Source of the DNA: JACPVF01 sp964502095
Lineage (GTDB): Bacteria > Chloroflexota > Anaerolineae > Anaerolineales > Villigracilaceae
Reading direction: 5' to 3'
DNA: 64,000 bases
Assembly: GCA_964502095.1 (NCBI GenBank)
Contig: CAZCUF010000006.1
Span: 124,001-188,000, forward strand
Made by a program: the position numbers and the translations under genes. Below the pieces are notes generated by a model. It saw only the letters and a program-made list of their open reading frames with translations, had not been told where the DNA came from and made no database searches. Shown one piece after another: positions 16,972 through 25,909 of this stretch; the stretch's first letter is position 1, and each line of letters begins with the position of its first letter.

Positions 16972-18711
16972 ATGAGCGTTACTCTGAAAGTTTATGTCAA
17001 CGAAGACGATGCTCTCTTATTCTGGAGCATTCCCGCGCCCATCGCGGAATGCCGCGGTTTTGCACTGTTGCGGCGGCGCACCACTCCGGCCGGAAAAATC
17101 AGTGAGACCAGCCTGCCCAACCGCATCGGATTCGAGAATGAACCGCCTCCGGCCGCCAAAACGCAGGGTCAGCGGGCTGTCATCAAATCGTCAAAAAAAT
17201 GGCCGATTCAAAGATTTTCATGGACCGATCACGACGCGGATATGGGCGACATCGTTTCGTACCGCGTGGTCCCGGTCATTCGCAACGCGCAGGGCCTGCT
17301 TGAATCGGTGGAAGCCGAAGCCAGCGCCTGGAGTCCGCAGAAAAAATTGGGCGATACACAGCAAGGGCCGTACAAAGGCTTCTTCAACCGCGGGTTCGTG
17401 ATCTCGCAATTCATCGCGCGCTACCTGGCCGGGCGCAAGATGACTCTCAGCCAGTTCAAACAGACCATCGGCAACAAAGACGATAAGACGATCCGCCGCT
17501 TCCTTTCCGGGGACTTGAGGCTGGCCCTGCTCAAAGAGCTTCAAACCGCCCGCGACGAGGGAACCGAGGTCTACATTGCGATGTTCGAGTTAAGCGACGA
17601 CGAAATCCTTCAAGCCGTGTGCGCGCTTGGCCGTAAAGCTCACCTTGTGCTGGCGAACGGTTCGGTGTCAAAGAAAAAAGGCGAAACCTCCGCGCAGGCG
17701 CGCAAACGCGACGAAAACAAAACTGCGCGCGCCGCGTTGATCAAAGCCAAAGTGGATGTACAAAGGAAGAATCGATTTATCTCGCCGGGCGCGTTGGGCC
17801 ATAACAAGTTCATGGTGCGCATGGATCAAAACGGAATGCCTCTCACCGCCTGGACCGGAAGCACAAATTGGTCGCCGACCGGTTTATGCACACAGGTCAA
17901 TAACGGGTTGCTCGTGGAGGATCCGCAGGTGGCGCAGGTGTATCTCGATCAATGGAAACGTCTGCGCGCCGCAGACAGTGCGTTTCCCAAAAGTCTTGTA
18001 GATTCAAATTGCCAGCCGAAACTGGTCGGCGCGGACGCGCCCGGTCAGGTGCGGAGCATCGTCTGGTTTACGCGCACACGTAAAGGCGTGGATTTGACCG
18101 CTTTATCGGAAGCAGTTCGAGGGGCGAAACGCGGCGTCCTGTTCCTGATGTTCATGCCCGGCTTGCAGGGAGTCCTGGAGTTATTGTTACAGCGCGCCGC
18201 TGAACCGAATCTGTATGTGCGCGGCGTGGTCAGTGAACTGCCGAGGGGCCGCGGGCACGAAAGCTCGGTGAGAGTCAATTTGGTCAATGGCTTGAAGACG
18301 ATCTCCGCCAAATATAATGTGATCCAGCCGGAGGGCGTGAAGAACGCGCTGGCATATTTCGCGGCGGAGGTCACGCATAATCAGTTCCTGAGTCAGATCG
18401 GTTATGCCATCATTCACAGTAAAGTGTTGTTGATCGATCCGTTCTCCGACGACCCGACTGTGATCACAGGCAGTCATAATTTTTCGGGCAATGCCAGCAC
18501 AAAGAACGATGAGAATTTCATCATCGTCAAAGGCAACAGGCATCTGGCTGAAGCCTATGCAGTGAATATCATCGGCGCGTACGAGCATTATCGCTGGCGC
18601 GCCTTCCTCGGAGAATCGGATACTCCGTTCAACGGGCTGAAGGATAACGATCAATGGCAGGCTCCAAAACTCTCGAGCGGCGCGAGCGAGTTGAGATTCT
18701 GGGGAGTATAA
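16972..18711 (+). CDS. Phospholipase D-like domain protein
   Basis: 579 residues. Two HKD-type motifs are visible: HNKFMVRMD at about 277-285 followed by GSTNWS, and HSKVLLID at about 482-489 followed by GSHNFSGNA. This pair forms one active site in the phospholipase D superfamily (lipases, transferases, nucleases). The N-terminal 150 residues look like a fibronectin-type beta domain that may bind a partner. No signal peptide is seen. The start is set by GGAGAGAAACCC; an upstream in-frame ATG at 16903 lacks support. The substrate is unknown; a nuclease or phosphodiesterase is as likely as a lipase. Confidence 0.88.
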   Translation: MSVTLKVYVNEDDALLFWSIPAPIAECRGFALLRRRTTPAGKISETSLPNRIGFENEPPPAAKTQGQRAVIKSSKKWPIQRFSWTDHDADMGDIVSYRVVPVIRNAQGLLESVEAEASAWSPQKKLGDTQQGPYKGFFNRGFVISQFIARYLAGRKMTLSQFKQTIGNKDDKTIRRFLSGDLRLALLKELQTARDEGTEVYIAMFELSDDEILQAVCALGRKAHLVLANGSVSKKKGETSAQARKRDENKTARAALIKAKVDVQRKNRFISPGALGHNKFMVRMDQNGMPLTAWTGSTNWSPTGLCTQVNNGLLVEDPQVAQVYLDQWKRLRAADSAFPKSLVDSNCQPKLVGADAPGQVRSIVWFTRTRKGVDLTALSEAVRGAKRGVLFLMFMPGLQGVLELLLQRAAEPNLYVRGVVSELPRGRGHESSVRVNLVNGLKTISAKYNVIQPEGVKNALAYFAAEVTHNQFLSQIGYAIIHSKVLLIDPFSDDPTVITGSHNFSGNASTKNDENFIIVKGNRHLAEAYAVNIIGAYEHYRWRAFLGESDTPFNGLKDNDQWQAPKLSSGASELRFWGV

Positions 18712-18732
18712 CTATACAAACGTTCGAGGCGC

Positions 18733-19515
18733 ATGAAACACAACCAGGTCATTCAGAGAGAATTTTCAAAACAAGCTTCAAAATTCGGCGATAAGGGGCT
18801 GACGCTTTCCAATCAGGATATTCTCGATTGGATCGTGAACCTTCTGCCTCTCGAAAAGGGATTTCGGGTTTTGGACGTGGCCGCAGGGACCGGGCTTCTG
18901 AGCCGGGCCATCGCGCCTCACGTGAACGAGGTGATTGCCATTGATATTACGCCGCAAATGCTGGCCTTGGCCCGCGCAGAAACGGCCGGATACAAACTGA
19001 CCAATATTTCGTTCGAGGAGGGAAGCGCCGAACAATTGCCCCACGCGGCAGACTGTTTCGATCTGGTGACCGCGCGGCTGGCGATTCATCACTTCGAGAA
19101 TCCAATCGTTCAACTGCGGGAAATGACCCGCGTCTGCAAGCCGGGTGGCACGCTGGCAATTATTGACCTGCTCGCGCCCGAGGACGACAGACTTGCAAAA
19201 ATTTATAATGAACTGGAAAGATCGAGGGACCCTTCCCACACAACTGCGCTGTCGAAAACGCAGATGGAAAAAATGCTGGCAGGCGCCGGAATCGCAGTGC
19301 AGAATATAGAAACCAGAGATGTGAAGGTGGATTTCCAAAAATGGGTTCAAATGACGGGAACGAAACCTGAAAGTGTGAACCGCATCGAACAGGCACTGCT
19401 AAAGAATATCCGTGACGGTTCAGAAACAGGCATGAGACCGTTTTTAGAAAATGATTCGCTCAAATTCCTGCAAGTGTGGTCGGTGATGATCGGAAAAACG
19501 TTTAAACCTGCATGA
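18733..19515 (+). CDS. SAM-dependent class I methyltransferase (YafE/UbiE-like)
   Basis: 260 residues with a Rossmann methyltransferase core: motif I VLDVAAGTGLLSRAIAP, motif II VIAIDITPQML, motif III EQLPHAADCFDLVTARLAIHHF and motif IV VCKPGGTLAIIDLLAP. The pattern is that of small-molecule or quinone methyltransferases of the UbiE type; the substrate cannot be assigned. It starts 21 bases after the phospholipase D-like gene and may share its transcript. Confidence 0.9.
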   Translation: MKHNQVIQREFSKQASKFGDKGLTLSNQDILDWIVNLLPLEKGFRVLDVAAGTGLLSRAIAPHVNEVIAIDITPQMLALARAETAGYKLTNISFEEGSAEQLPHAADCFDLVTARLAIHHFENPIVQLREMTRVCKPGGTLAIIDLLAPEDDRLAKIYNELERSRDPSHTTALSKTQMEKMLAGAGIAVQNIETRDVKVDFQKWVQMTGTKPESVNRIEQALLKNIRDGSETGMRPFLENDSLKFLQVWSVMIGKTFKPA

Positions 19516-19563
19516 CCACATTCGGCAATTGGAAGTACAATCATTCCGTCACGGAGGAGATCA

Positions 19564-20406
19564 ATGCTTACACAAACGGAAAAAGCAAAACTATTCAAGG
19601 CGCTTCACGAACAGGACGGCGCCTTCATCATCCCAAATCCATGGGATGTGGGATCGGCGAGACTGCTCGAACATCTTGGGTTTCGGGCGCTGGCAACCAC
19701 GAGCGCCGGCTACGCTTTCTCTCTGGGTCAGCGCGACAATGCCGTCAGCCGCGAAAGGACTTTGGCTGACTTGCGCGCCATGGCAGAAGCAACCGATCTG
19801 CCGGTCAGCGCGGACTTGGGAAATTGTTTCGGTGACGATCCCGATACGGTCGCGGAGACTATTCGGCTCGCGGCTCAAACAGGCATCGCCGGGTGTTCGG
19901 TCGAGGACTCCACCGGCCAGGCAGATAATCCGGTTTACGATTTCAAATTGGCGGTCGAGCGCGTGCGCGCCGCCGTCGAAACCGCGCGTGCCCTGCCGTT
20001 TCCTTTCACGTTGACGGCGCGCACAGAAAATTACTTCGTCGGACGAGCGGATCTTAAAGACACGATTCACCGGCTCGAAGCTTTTCGGGAAGCCGGAGCC
20101 GATGTAGTCTTTCCACACGGTATGAAAAACAGGGACGACATCGCCGCTGTGACCGGGTCTGTGAATTGCCCGGTAAATATCCTGATGGGCTCGAAGGGGA
20201 ATCAACTCAATCTCGAAGAGCTTGCACAGCTTGGGGTAAAGCGCGTCAGCATCGGCATCGCGCTTTTTTCGGCGGCCATGAGCGCCGTTTTCCGCGCCGG
20301 ACGCGAAATGCAGGAGCAGGGCGCTTTTACATTCCTCAACGAAACTGAAAATTCCAGCGATCTAATCAGCGCCATCCTGTCGCCGGGGAAGAAAGGGACA
20401 AAGTAA
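19564..20406 (+). CDS. Isocitrate lyase/PEP mutase family protein
   Basis: 280-residue TIM-barrel enzyme of the PEP mutase/isocitrate lyase superfamily. PNPWDVGSARLLEHLGFRALATTSAGYAFSLG, SADLGNCFGDDPDTVAETI, GCSVEDSTGQ and TARTENYF are conserved core segments with the metal- and oxyacid-binding residues. The enzyme probably cleaves or forms a C-C or C-P bond next to a carboxylate; exact chemistry unknown. The motif KKCGH or similar of isocitrate lyase proper is absent. GGAGG precedes the start. The next gene starts 2 bases after its stop. Confidence 0.9.
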   Translation: MLTQTEKAKLFKALHEQDGAFIIPNPWDVGSARLLEHLGFRALATTSAGYAFSLGQRDNAVSRERTLADLRAMAEATDLPVSADLGNCFGDDPDTVAETIRLAAQTGIAGCSVEDSTGQADNPVYDFKLAVERVRAAVETARALPFPFTLTARTENYFVGRADLKDTIHRLEAFREAGADVVFPHGMKNRDDIAAVTGSVNCPVNILMGSKGNQLNLEELAQLGVKRVSIGIALFSAAMSAVFRAGREMQEQGAFTFLNETENSSDLISAILSPGKKGTK

Positions 20407-20408
20407 AC

Positions 20409-21278
20409 ATGACGAAAATTGCAGTGGTCGGGGCAACGGGAGTTCTCGGACGGGCGCTCCTCCCCATGTTGGTGGAAAGCGGCCATCAGGTGCGCGCTTT
20501 GGTCCGGTCAGTGGAGAAAGCGAAAAAGTTATTTCCACAGGATATTGAGATCGCGGAATGCGACTTACTTGCGCCGAATGCTGAGCAAATTATCGGACCG
20601 TTGTTGCGCGATTGCGAGACGGTCGCGCATATTGCCACGTCCATACCGCAAGACGCTGCGGGACCTGACGCCTGGGAAGCCAACTCACGTTTACGCACGG
20701 AGGCGGTACAGCTTCTGCTCAAAGCCTCTCTTGAAGCGGGGACAAAACGGTATATTCAGCAAAGCATCACCATGGCTTATCCCGATTGCGGCGATGACTG
20801 GATCACCGAGGATATGCCCCTCGACGCCTCGCCCGAAAGAGCGCAACCCTGCGATCCCGTCATCAAAATGGAGGGAATGATACAAAACATCCCGCCGCGA
20901 ACTTTGCAGTGGTGCATCTTGCGGGGCGGTTCTTTCGTGGGCACAGACACCTTCCAAGACAGATTGATCGAGAATCTGCGCGCCGGCAAGGTGATCATCC
21001 CTTGCGACGGCAGAAATTTCATTTCATTGATTCACGTTACGGATATGGCTACCGCAGTGGCCGCGGCCATCGAACGCGCTCCCGCCGGCTCGACCTTCAA
21101 CATCGTCGACGAACCTCTGCGCCAGTACGAATACAGCGACCGTTTGGCGGCTTCCATCGGAGCGGAGAAACCGAAACGGGATGAAAACTCGGCCTGCCCG
21201 CCCTCGTGGCGTTGCAGTAATCAGCGCGCAAAATCGGCGTTGAATTGGTCTCCAGTTCACAATATTATTCCGGGATAA
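20409..21278 (+). CDS. NAD(P)-dependent epimerase/dehydratase-like SDR
   Basis: 289-residue extended/atypical short-chain dehydrogenase. Rossmann motif VVGATGVLGRALLP is at residues 5-18, with RTEAVQLLLKASLEAGTKRYIQQS and HVTDMATAVAAAIERA later. The active-site Tyr-x3-Lys is not obvious, as in other atypical SDRs. The C-terminus PPSWRCSNQRAKSALNWSPVH is a normal family ending. It is two bases from the preceding gene, so the two form one unit. Confidence 0.88.
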   Translation: MTKIAVVGATGVLGRALLPMLVESGHQVRALVRSVEKAKKLFPQDIEIAECDLLAPNAEQIIGPLLRDCETVAHIATSIPQDAAGPDAWEANSRLRTEAVQLLLKASLEAGTKRYIQQSITMAYPDCGDDWITEDMPLDASPERAQPCDPVIKMEGMIQNIPPRTLQWCILRGGSFVGTDTFQDRLIENLRAGKVIIPCDGRNFISLIHVTDMATAVAAAIERAPAGSTFNIVDEPLRQYEYSDRLAASIGAEKPKRDENSACPPSWRCSNQRAKSALNWSPVHNIIPG

Positions 21279-21376
21279 GGTAATATCTGTTGCGCCGGTC
21301 ACGGTTGACGTCCATGCGCTCGATAACGACAGCAGAAACGTCAATTTTGTGAGCGAATTATGAGAAGCCAAATTTC

Positions 21377-21400
21377 CACCCTGAACGACCGTGTTATACT
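21377..21400 (+). promoter_or_regulatory. Extended -10 promoter before the 62-residue gene
   Basis: TGTTATACT (extended -10, hexamer 21395-21400) in an otherwise non-coding gap of 180 bases. The -35 is poor, as is usual with an extended -10. It would give a leader of about 55 bases to the ATG at 21462. Confidence 0.45.
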
Positions 21401-21461
21401 AAATTCCGCGCCTGTACGGATTTCACTGACGGCGCGTAAAAAATTAGATTAGAGATTGGAA

Positions 21462-21650
21462 ATGCTGGATACAATAAACTCAATAAAGAGAACGGCAGGC
21501 AGGTTGGGGTCTGTTCGTCAAGCGCTGAAAGAGGAAGGCAAATTAAAGTTGATCGTTAACCGTCTATCGGTGGGTGAACGTGAAATAATGGAGGAAAGTC
21601 TATTAAACGGTGCGAGTCGGCGGCTCCATGATGAGGCGATGATCTCATGA
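21462..21650 (+). CDS. Small protein of unknown function, coupled to the DsbD-alpha-like gene
   Basis: 62 residues, basic and helical (TAGRLGSVRQALKEEGKLKLIVNRLSVGEREIMEE), with no recognised domain and no signal peptide. It overlaps the next gene by ATGA, which argues that it is translated. A TTG two codons upstream is an alternative start. The product may be a small regulatory or leader-type protein for the exported protein downstream. Confidence 0.6.
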   Translation: MLDTINSIKRTAGRLGSVRQALKEEGKLKLIVNRLSVGEREIMEESLLNGASRRLHDEAMIS

Positions 21651-22210
21651 CCTGGTTTCGGAACAATCTTCGTCTGCTCCTGATCAGTTTCATCCTTCTG
21701 CTGGGCGTCACCGGCGTGCTCGGTTCATTCCGCGCCTCGGGTGGGGAGGAACCTACGATCACATCCCGCCCGCAATTGCTGGCCAATTTTACGCAAAACA
21801 ATGTAGTAGTGGAAATTTCGCTGATCAAAAATTCGCGCGGAGAGACCTGGCTGGTGGGTAACTTCACACCGCTTTTGGAAGGTTTCCATCTGTACAGCAA
21901 GGATATTCCCAAAACAGGAGTCGAAGGACAGGGCTTTCCGACCCTGTTCGAGATCGTCATGCCCAGTAAAGTGAAGCCCATCGGCCCGCTCACGGCGGAT
22001 CAATCCGATTTCAAACGCTTCAACGCGGTATTGGGAAATTCCCTGCCCATCTATCTGGACGGCCCGGTTACACTGCAATTGCCGGTTCAACTCCCGCCAA
22101 ACGGAAAAGATGTGAGCGCCGATCTGTCCATCACGTACGTAACGTGTAGTCAACAGACCTGCATTGCGCCGGTCATCGACAAGATCGTTTCGGTTTTGAT
22201 CAAACAATAA
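21647..22210 (+). CDS. DsbD N-terminal (alpha) domain-like exported protein
   Basis: 187 residues: an N-terminal membrane anchor (about 9-28), then a beta-rich domain ending with ITYVTCSQQTCIAP. The paired cysteines and the segments FTPLLEGFHLYSKDIPKTGVEGQ and SDFKRFNAVLGNSLPIYLDGP fit the DsbD-alpha/DsbC-corrector domain, which relays reducing equivalents outside the membrane. The transmembrane and thioredoxin domains of full DsbD are absent, so partners must be encoded elsewhere. It overlaps the preceding small gene. Confidence 0.82.
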   Translation: MTWFRNNLRLLLISFILLLGVTGVLGSFRASGGEEPTITSRPQLLANFTQNNVVVEISLIKNSRGETWLVGNFTPLLEGFHLYSKDIPKTGVEGQGFPTLFEIVMPSKVKPIGPLTADQSDFKRFNAVLGNSLPIYLDGPVTLQLPVQLPPNGKDVSADLSITYVTCSQQTCIAPVIDKIVSVLIKQ

Positions 22211-22224
22211 GAAAACGAACCAAT

Positions 22225-23220
22225 CTACTTTCCCAGTTCCCCCACGAACATATCCAATGCCAGGTCCAATGTGACCTGGCTTGTTTTTGCGGCCTCGTCC
22301 ATTTCGAGCAGGCGGTGATAGATGGCCTCCAGCGAAGTCATGGTGAAACGCCTGGCCTGCGCATAAGTCTTCTCGGCCACAAACGGATGCACGCCCAGCG
22401 CTTCCTGCACATCCTGCACCATGCCGCGCGCGTCGATCACCTCCCGCGCCAGTAACAGCAAACGGAACTGCCGGATGATCATGCCCCACAGCGCGAACGC
22501 GTCTTCGGCTTCGAGCAGGCGATGCAACAGCTTCTGCGCCTCCCCCGCCTGACCGTTCGACAACGCATCCACCAGCGAAAAAATATCCGGCTCGGCAGTG
22601 ACAATGCTGACCGCTTCCACATCCTCGACCCTGACCGGCCGCGCCCAATTGACATAAGCCAGCAGTTTGGCAATTTCCATCCCCGCCTGACGCGTATTCA
22701 CGCCCACCATTCCGGCCAATTGCGCGGCAGCGCGCGGCTCGATCTGTCCGCTTTGATTTTGAGTCTCGCCGATGATCCAGCCCGTCATATCGCGCGCCGA
22801 GGGCAGGGCGTAACGCTCCAATTCGATTCCGTTTTTGCGTCCCCATTTGACCAGCCAAAGTTGTTTATCGTCTTCTCTATCCTGCCGCGCTTTATCTTTG
22901 TAGCTTTTCAAATCCACTACTTCATAAATAACCAGCCGCGCAGTATCAGGCACGCTGACCAAAAATTCCTCGAACTTCTTGCGCGCCTCGGGCGCGTTAT
23001 ATTTCGCGGACGGATTCGCCAGCAGTACCAAACGTTTCGGCGCGAGGAAAGGCATGGCATTGACTGCGGTATTCAGATCGTTTCCGGTCATGGCGCGCGC
23101 ATCGAGACGCGCGGTGTTCATATCCGCGCTGGCCGAATCGCTGAAATCCGCGGCGAATTCGTTCAAGCGCCGCGCGATGGCAAGCTCATCGTTGCCGAAT
23201 AAAAAGTAAACGTTGGGCAT
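22225..23220 (-). CDS. holA: DNA polymerase III delta subunit
   Basis: 331 residues. NVYFLFGNDELAIARRLNEF at the N-terminus, FLAPKRLVLLANP and IFSLVDALSNGQAGEAQKLLHRL in the middle are typical of HolA, which opens the sliding clamp as part of the clamp loader. Length is normal. ATG 23220 fits family starts; a GTG seven codons upstream is possible. It is followed after 14 bases by the converging DsbD-alpha-like gene. Confidence 0.94.
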   Translation of the reverse strand: MPNVYFLFGNDELAIARRLNEFAADFSDSASADMNTARLDARAMTGNDLNTAVNAMPFLAPKRLVLLANPSAKYNAPEARKKFEEFLVSVPDTARLVIYEVVDLKSYKDKARQDREDDKQLWLVKWGRKNGIELERYALPSARDMTGWIIGETQNQSGQIEPRAAAQLAGMVGVNTRQAGMEIAKLLAYVNWARPVRVEDVEAVSIVTAEPDIFSLVDALSNGQAGEAQKLLHRLLEAEDAFALWGMIIRQFRLLLLAREVIDARGMVQDVQEALGVHPFVAEKTYAQARRFTMTSLEAIYHRLLEMDEAAKTSQVTLDLALDMFVGELGK

Positions 23221-23277
23221 TGTTTCGACTGCAACGGGCACGAAGGCGGTAAAGAAAGCTCTTCGCGCCTGTTTCGT

Positions 23278-23769
23278 TTAATTCCTTGTAATTACGCGGT
23301 GAATGCCTTTGCGAAGGAAACGCACATCTTCGACGCGCAGACTGCCCACTTCCGCCTCGGTAGTGACTTTGGCTTGCAGTAGTGGTCCCAGCGGCTGGCT
23401 CAGTAACCAGCCGATCACGCCAAATATCAGCGCGAGGGGCAACATGAACAAACGCCGGCGTGCGGATTTTGTCCCACTTAACGGCAACCAGGCCAAAGTT
23501 CCGGCGAGAAGCGCAGTGGTGGCAAGGTTCGTCCCACAGCCCGCGTGAATTGCCAGGCGGCGTTCGCCGGCCTGCAAGCGAGTCAATGCCTGGGTAATGG
23601 CCGCGCTCAAGTCTTCAGTCGGCACATCGGCGAGGATGAAAAAGCCGGTTGGGTTGGAATGCCCCGCCATCGGGCGGTCTGGATATTTGTCCGAGAGCAC
23701 GTGCAGTGTGGCATGTTCGAGGGCGTGATTGCGGCGGGTTTCAAGAATAAGGGGAAGATCGAGGATCAT
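23278..23769 (-). CDS. DUF6391-like membrane protein
   Basis: 163 residues. The N-terminal half has RRNHALEHATLHVLSDKYP and PTGFFILADVP, the later half two hydrophobic segments (AGCGTNLATTALLAGTLAW and RLFMLPLALIFGVIGWLLS). This fits the poorly known DUF6391 family. A TGTATAAT extended -10 ends exactly 6 bases before ATG 23769 on the minus strand, with no ribosome site between, so a leaderless mRNA is likely. The longer frame from GTG 23784 would start inside the promoter. Confidence 0.8.
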   Translation of the reverse strand: MILDLPLILETRRNHALEHATLHVLSDKYPDRPMAGHSNPTGFFILADVPTEDLSAAITQALTRLQAGERRLAIHAGCGTNLATTALLAGTLAWLPLSGTKSARRRLFMLPLALIFGVIGWLLSQPLGPLLQAKVTTEAEVGSLRVEDVRFLRKGIHRVITRN

Positions 23770-23773
23770 GGAA

Positions 23774-23781
23774 TAATTATA
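23774..23781 (-). promoter_or_regulatory. Extended -10 giving leaderless mRNA
   Basis: Minus strand TGTATAAT, hexamer 23780-23775 or one base shifted, then TATTCC and ATG. The transcript start falls on the start codon. Confidence 0.6.
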
Positions 23782-23829
23782 CACTTGACGTGCCGCCGTT
23801 CGAGCGGCAACGCATCTCAGCCGGATGAA

Positions 23830-24450
23830 CTAGCGTTTACGATTTTCGAAGGCGCGGTAGGTTTCCAACAGGCTGACCAAAATCTGGTCGGTGAACGCGT
23901 GCATTTTGTGGAGCATCTCCTCCCAGGCCTGGCCCGAAAGCACATTGGCTTCGCGATACACTTTCATCATCGACTCGACCAGCGCATTGCGAAAGAACAA
24001 CAACGCGCGCGTGGCATCCACTTCATTGAATTGATTTCGGCGGGCGCGCAGCGCGTAATCGGAACCGATGGCGCGCGCTTCCGATTCCGCGTCCCCGTCC
24101 TTTGAAGCCAAATAGGCCATCAATCCGTGAAACAACCTGTGCGCGCTCTGGCGATATTCCATGCGCGCCGCCTCGTCCAACTTTTGATACCAGCCCTCGG
24201 CCTGCAAATTAGACTCGCCGATCTGCAGACGCACATTCTTCATCGCCATTTGCATCACGCCATCCGGCTCGGATTTCACCTGTTGAGTCGTCTTCGACCA
24301 CATCAGGATTTCGTCGCGGCGGTAGCGCCGATGCCCGCCCGTTGTGCGATGCGTGGGCAACATGCCCTTATTCGACCATAATCGCACAGTGGCGGGATGC
24401 ACGCCCAGCAGTTTTGCCGCGCCGCTCAACGAAAGCCATTCGTCGCTCAT
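23830..24450 (-). CDS. MerR-like helix-turn-helix regulator with helical C-terminal domain
   Basis: 206 residues. Residues 5-50 form a MerR-type winged helix (LSGAAKLLGVHPATVRLWSNKGMLPTHRTTGGHRRY). The rest is helical, with RARRNQFNEVDATRALLFFRNALVESMMKVY, a pattern seen in sensory C-terminal domains of uncertain ligand. It begins 1 base after the stop of the BCD transporter gene, so it is co-transcribed and probably regulates it. The start 24450 is chosen since the family begins at the HTH; the longer frame is unsupported. Confidence 0.87.
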   Translation of the reverse strand: MSDEWLSLSGAAKLLGVHPATVRLWSNKGMLPTHRTTGGHRRYRRDEILMWSKTTQQVKSEPDGVMQMAMKNVRLQIGESNLQAEGWYQKLDEAARMEYRQSAHRLFHGLMAYLASKDGDAESEARAIGSDYALRARRNQFNEVDATRALLFFRNALVESMMKVYREANVLSGQAWEEMLHKMHAFTDQILVSLLETYRAFENRKR

Positions 24451-24451
24451 C

Positions 24452-25756
24452 TCACTCCGCGGCCATGGCAACTTTTTCCACGAACGACGGTTCCTCGGCC
24501 TGTTTGCGGAAGGCGGCCACATCGATACGCGCCAGCATCAATGCGGCGGCGAATAACATCAACGCTTCGATTCCGAATACGACCAAATATCCGCCCACAG
24601 CCTGACCCGAAACCTGCGTCACCACATCGCGCACCACGCCGCCTAAAACGGATCCCGTTAAACGCGACAGCGCGTTCGAAACGCCCCACGCGCCGATATA
24701 GAGTCCCACTTCGCCCGGTATGGTCAGATCGAACATCAACGACAGATTCGCGACGGTGGCAAGTCCTGTGCCGAGACCCAGCAAAGTCACGCCGGTATAG
24801 AAGACCGATTTACTCGCCAGCAGGCCGCTGACCAGAATCACGATGAAACCGGCCAGCGCGCCGAGATTACCGGCCTGCGCCACACTGCGTTTGGAAGCGC
24901 GGCCTTCGAGCACCCCGGCAACGATAATGGCGATCAGCACGAATGTGCCCCACATGGACGTAATGCTGGTCGTCTGTGAGACGGTCATGCCGAAAGCCTG
25001 CGCGCCGAACGGCTCCAGCAAAATATCCTGGCCGAGAATGGCCGCCAGCAGAAGGAACAAATAAATAAAGAAGACGCGCGCTATAGGATTGCGCGTGATG
25101 ACGGAGGTCATTTGCCTGAAAGTATACGCCTCAGCCGCGCTTTGAACAGAGTCCGCTTTGGAACGAGGTTCGAGCCAAATCAGGCCGAGCAGGCCGAGGA
25201 TCAGCGCGACCGCGCCGACTACGTTAAAGGCGTGCATCAGGTTTTGCGGCGTGTATGGGTTCACCATCACACTGAGTCCCATCGCCATCAAAATAATGCC
25301 GACGATCATCATGAACCACATCACGGCGACGGTTTTGCCGCGGCCCTCCTCGCCGGAGAGTTCGGAGGCGAGTGAGAGATACGAAACTGCCGACAGGTTA
25401 TAGCCCATGCCCCATGCGCCGAAAGCGAGCAGGCCCATCAGAATTCCAAGTCCGAAATTTTGTTTGAGCAAAAAAGCGGCATGCGGCGAAATCATCATGC
25501 CGATCACACACAGGATCAGGCCAGCCAGAATGTAGGGAGTGCGCCGAAAACCGAGGATCGGATGACGATCCGAATAGGAACCGATGGCGACTTGAATCGG
25601 AGAGAACAAGTAAGGCAGTGAGGCCAGCACCGCGACCAGCGTGGCGGAGAGCGCCAGTTCTTTGATCATCACGCGGTTGAGCGTGCTGTTGATGGGGACA
25701 AGAGTGATGGCTACAGCCACATGAATTAAACCGAGTTGAATACGTTTGAGGAACAT
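24452..25756 (-). CDS. BCD family (PucC-like) MFS transporter
   Basis: 434-residue major facilitator with about 12 helices. Segments NSTLNRVMIKELALSATLVA, SPIQVAIGSYSDRHPILGFRRTPYI and GTGLATVANLSLMFDLTIPGEVGLYIGAWGVSNALSR are characteristic of the bacteriochlorophyll-delivery (BCD/PucC) family, known for assembling light-harvesting complexes. No photosynthesis gene is seen nearby, so here it may carry another tetrapyrrole or lipid-like ligand. AAGGATCAGC precedes ATG 25756. A good promoter and a leader hairpin lie upstream. Confidence 0.88.
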   Translation of the reverse strand: MFLKRIQLGLIHVAVAITLVPINSTLNRVMIKELALSATLVAVLASLPYLFSPIQVAIGSYSDRHPILGFRRTPYILAGLILCVIGMMISPHAAFLLKQNFGLGILMGLLAFGAWGMGYNLSAVSYLSLASELSGEEGRGKTVAVMWFMMIVGIILMAMGLSVMVNPYTPQNLMHAFNVVGAVALILGLLGLIWLEPRSKADSVQSAAEAYTFRQMTSVITRNPIARVFFIYLFLLLAAILGQDILLEPFGAQAFGMTVSQTTSITSMWGTFVLIAIIVAGVLEGRASKRSVAQAGNLGALAGFIVILVSGLLASKSVFYTGVTLLGLGTGLATVANLSLMFDLTIPGEVGLYIGAWGVSNALSRLTGSVLGGVVRDVVTQVSGQAVGGYLVVFGIEALMLFAAALMLARIDVAAFRKQAEEPSFVEKVAMAAE

Positions 25757-25791
25757 GCTGATCCTTGGGTAAATTGGTTTAAACAAGGCAA

Positions 25792-25852
25792 GGGCGCTTG
25801 AACGCCCTCACCGTAGTTGCTTGAATTCTACATTTTCAGGGAATTAAGTCAA
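25792..25852 (-). promoter_or_regulatory. Promoter and leader hairpin of the BCD transporter-MerR operon
   Basis: Minus strand TTGACT (25852-25847), 16-base spacer, TAGAAT (25830-25825). The leader contains a perfect GGGCG-TTCAAG-CGCCC hairpin (25807-25792) without a T run, so it is not a clear terminator; it could be a regulatory or stabilising structure. Confidence 0.7.
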
Positions 25853-25909
25853 TATAGGTTTGCTTAGATTTCTACAGTCCGGTTCGGCGTTCTTCCTGCC
25901 GGCTTTCTT

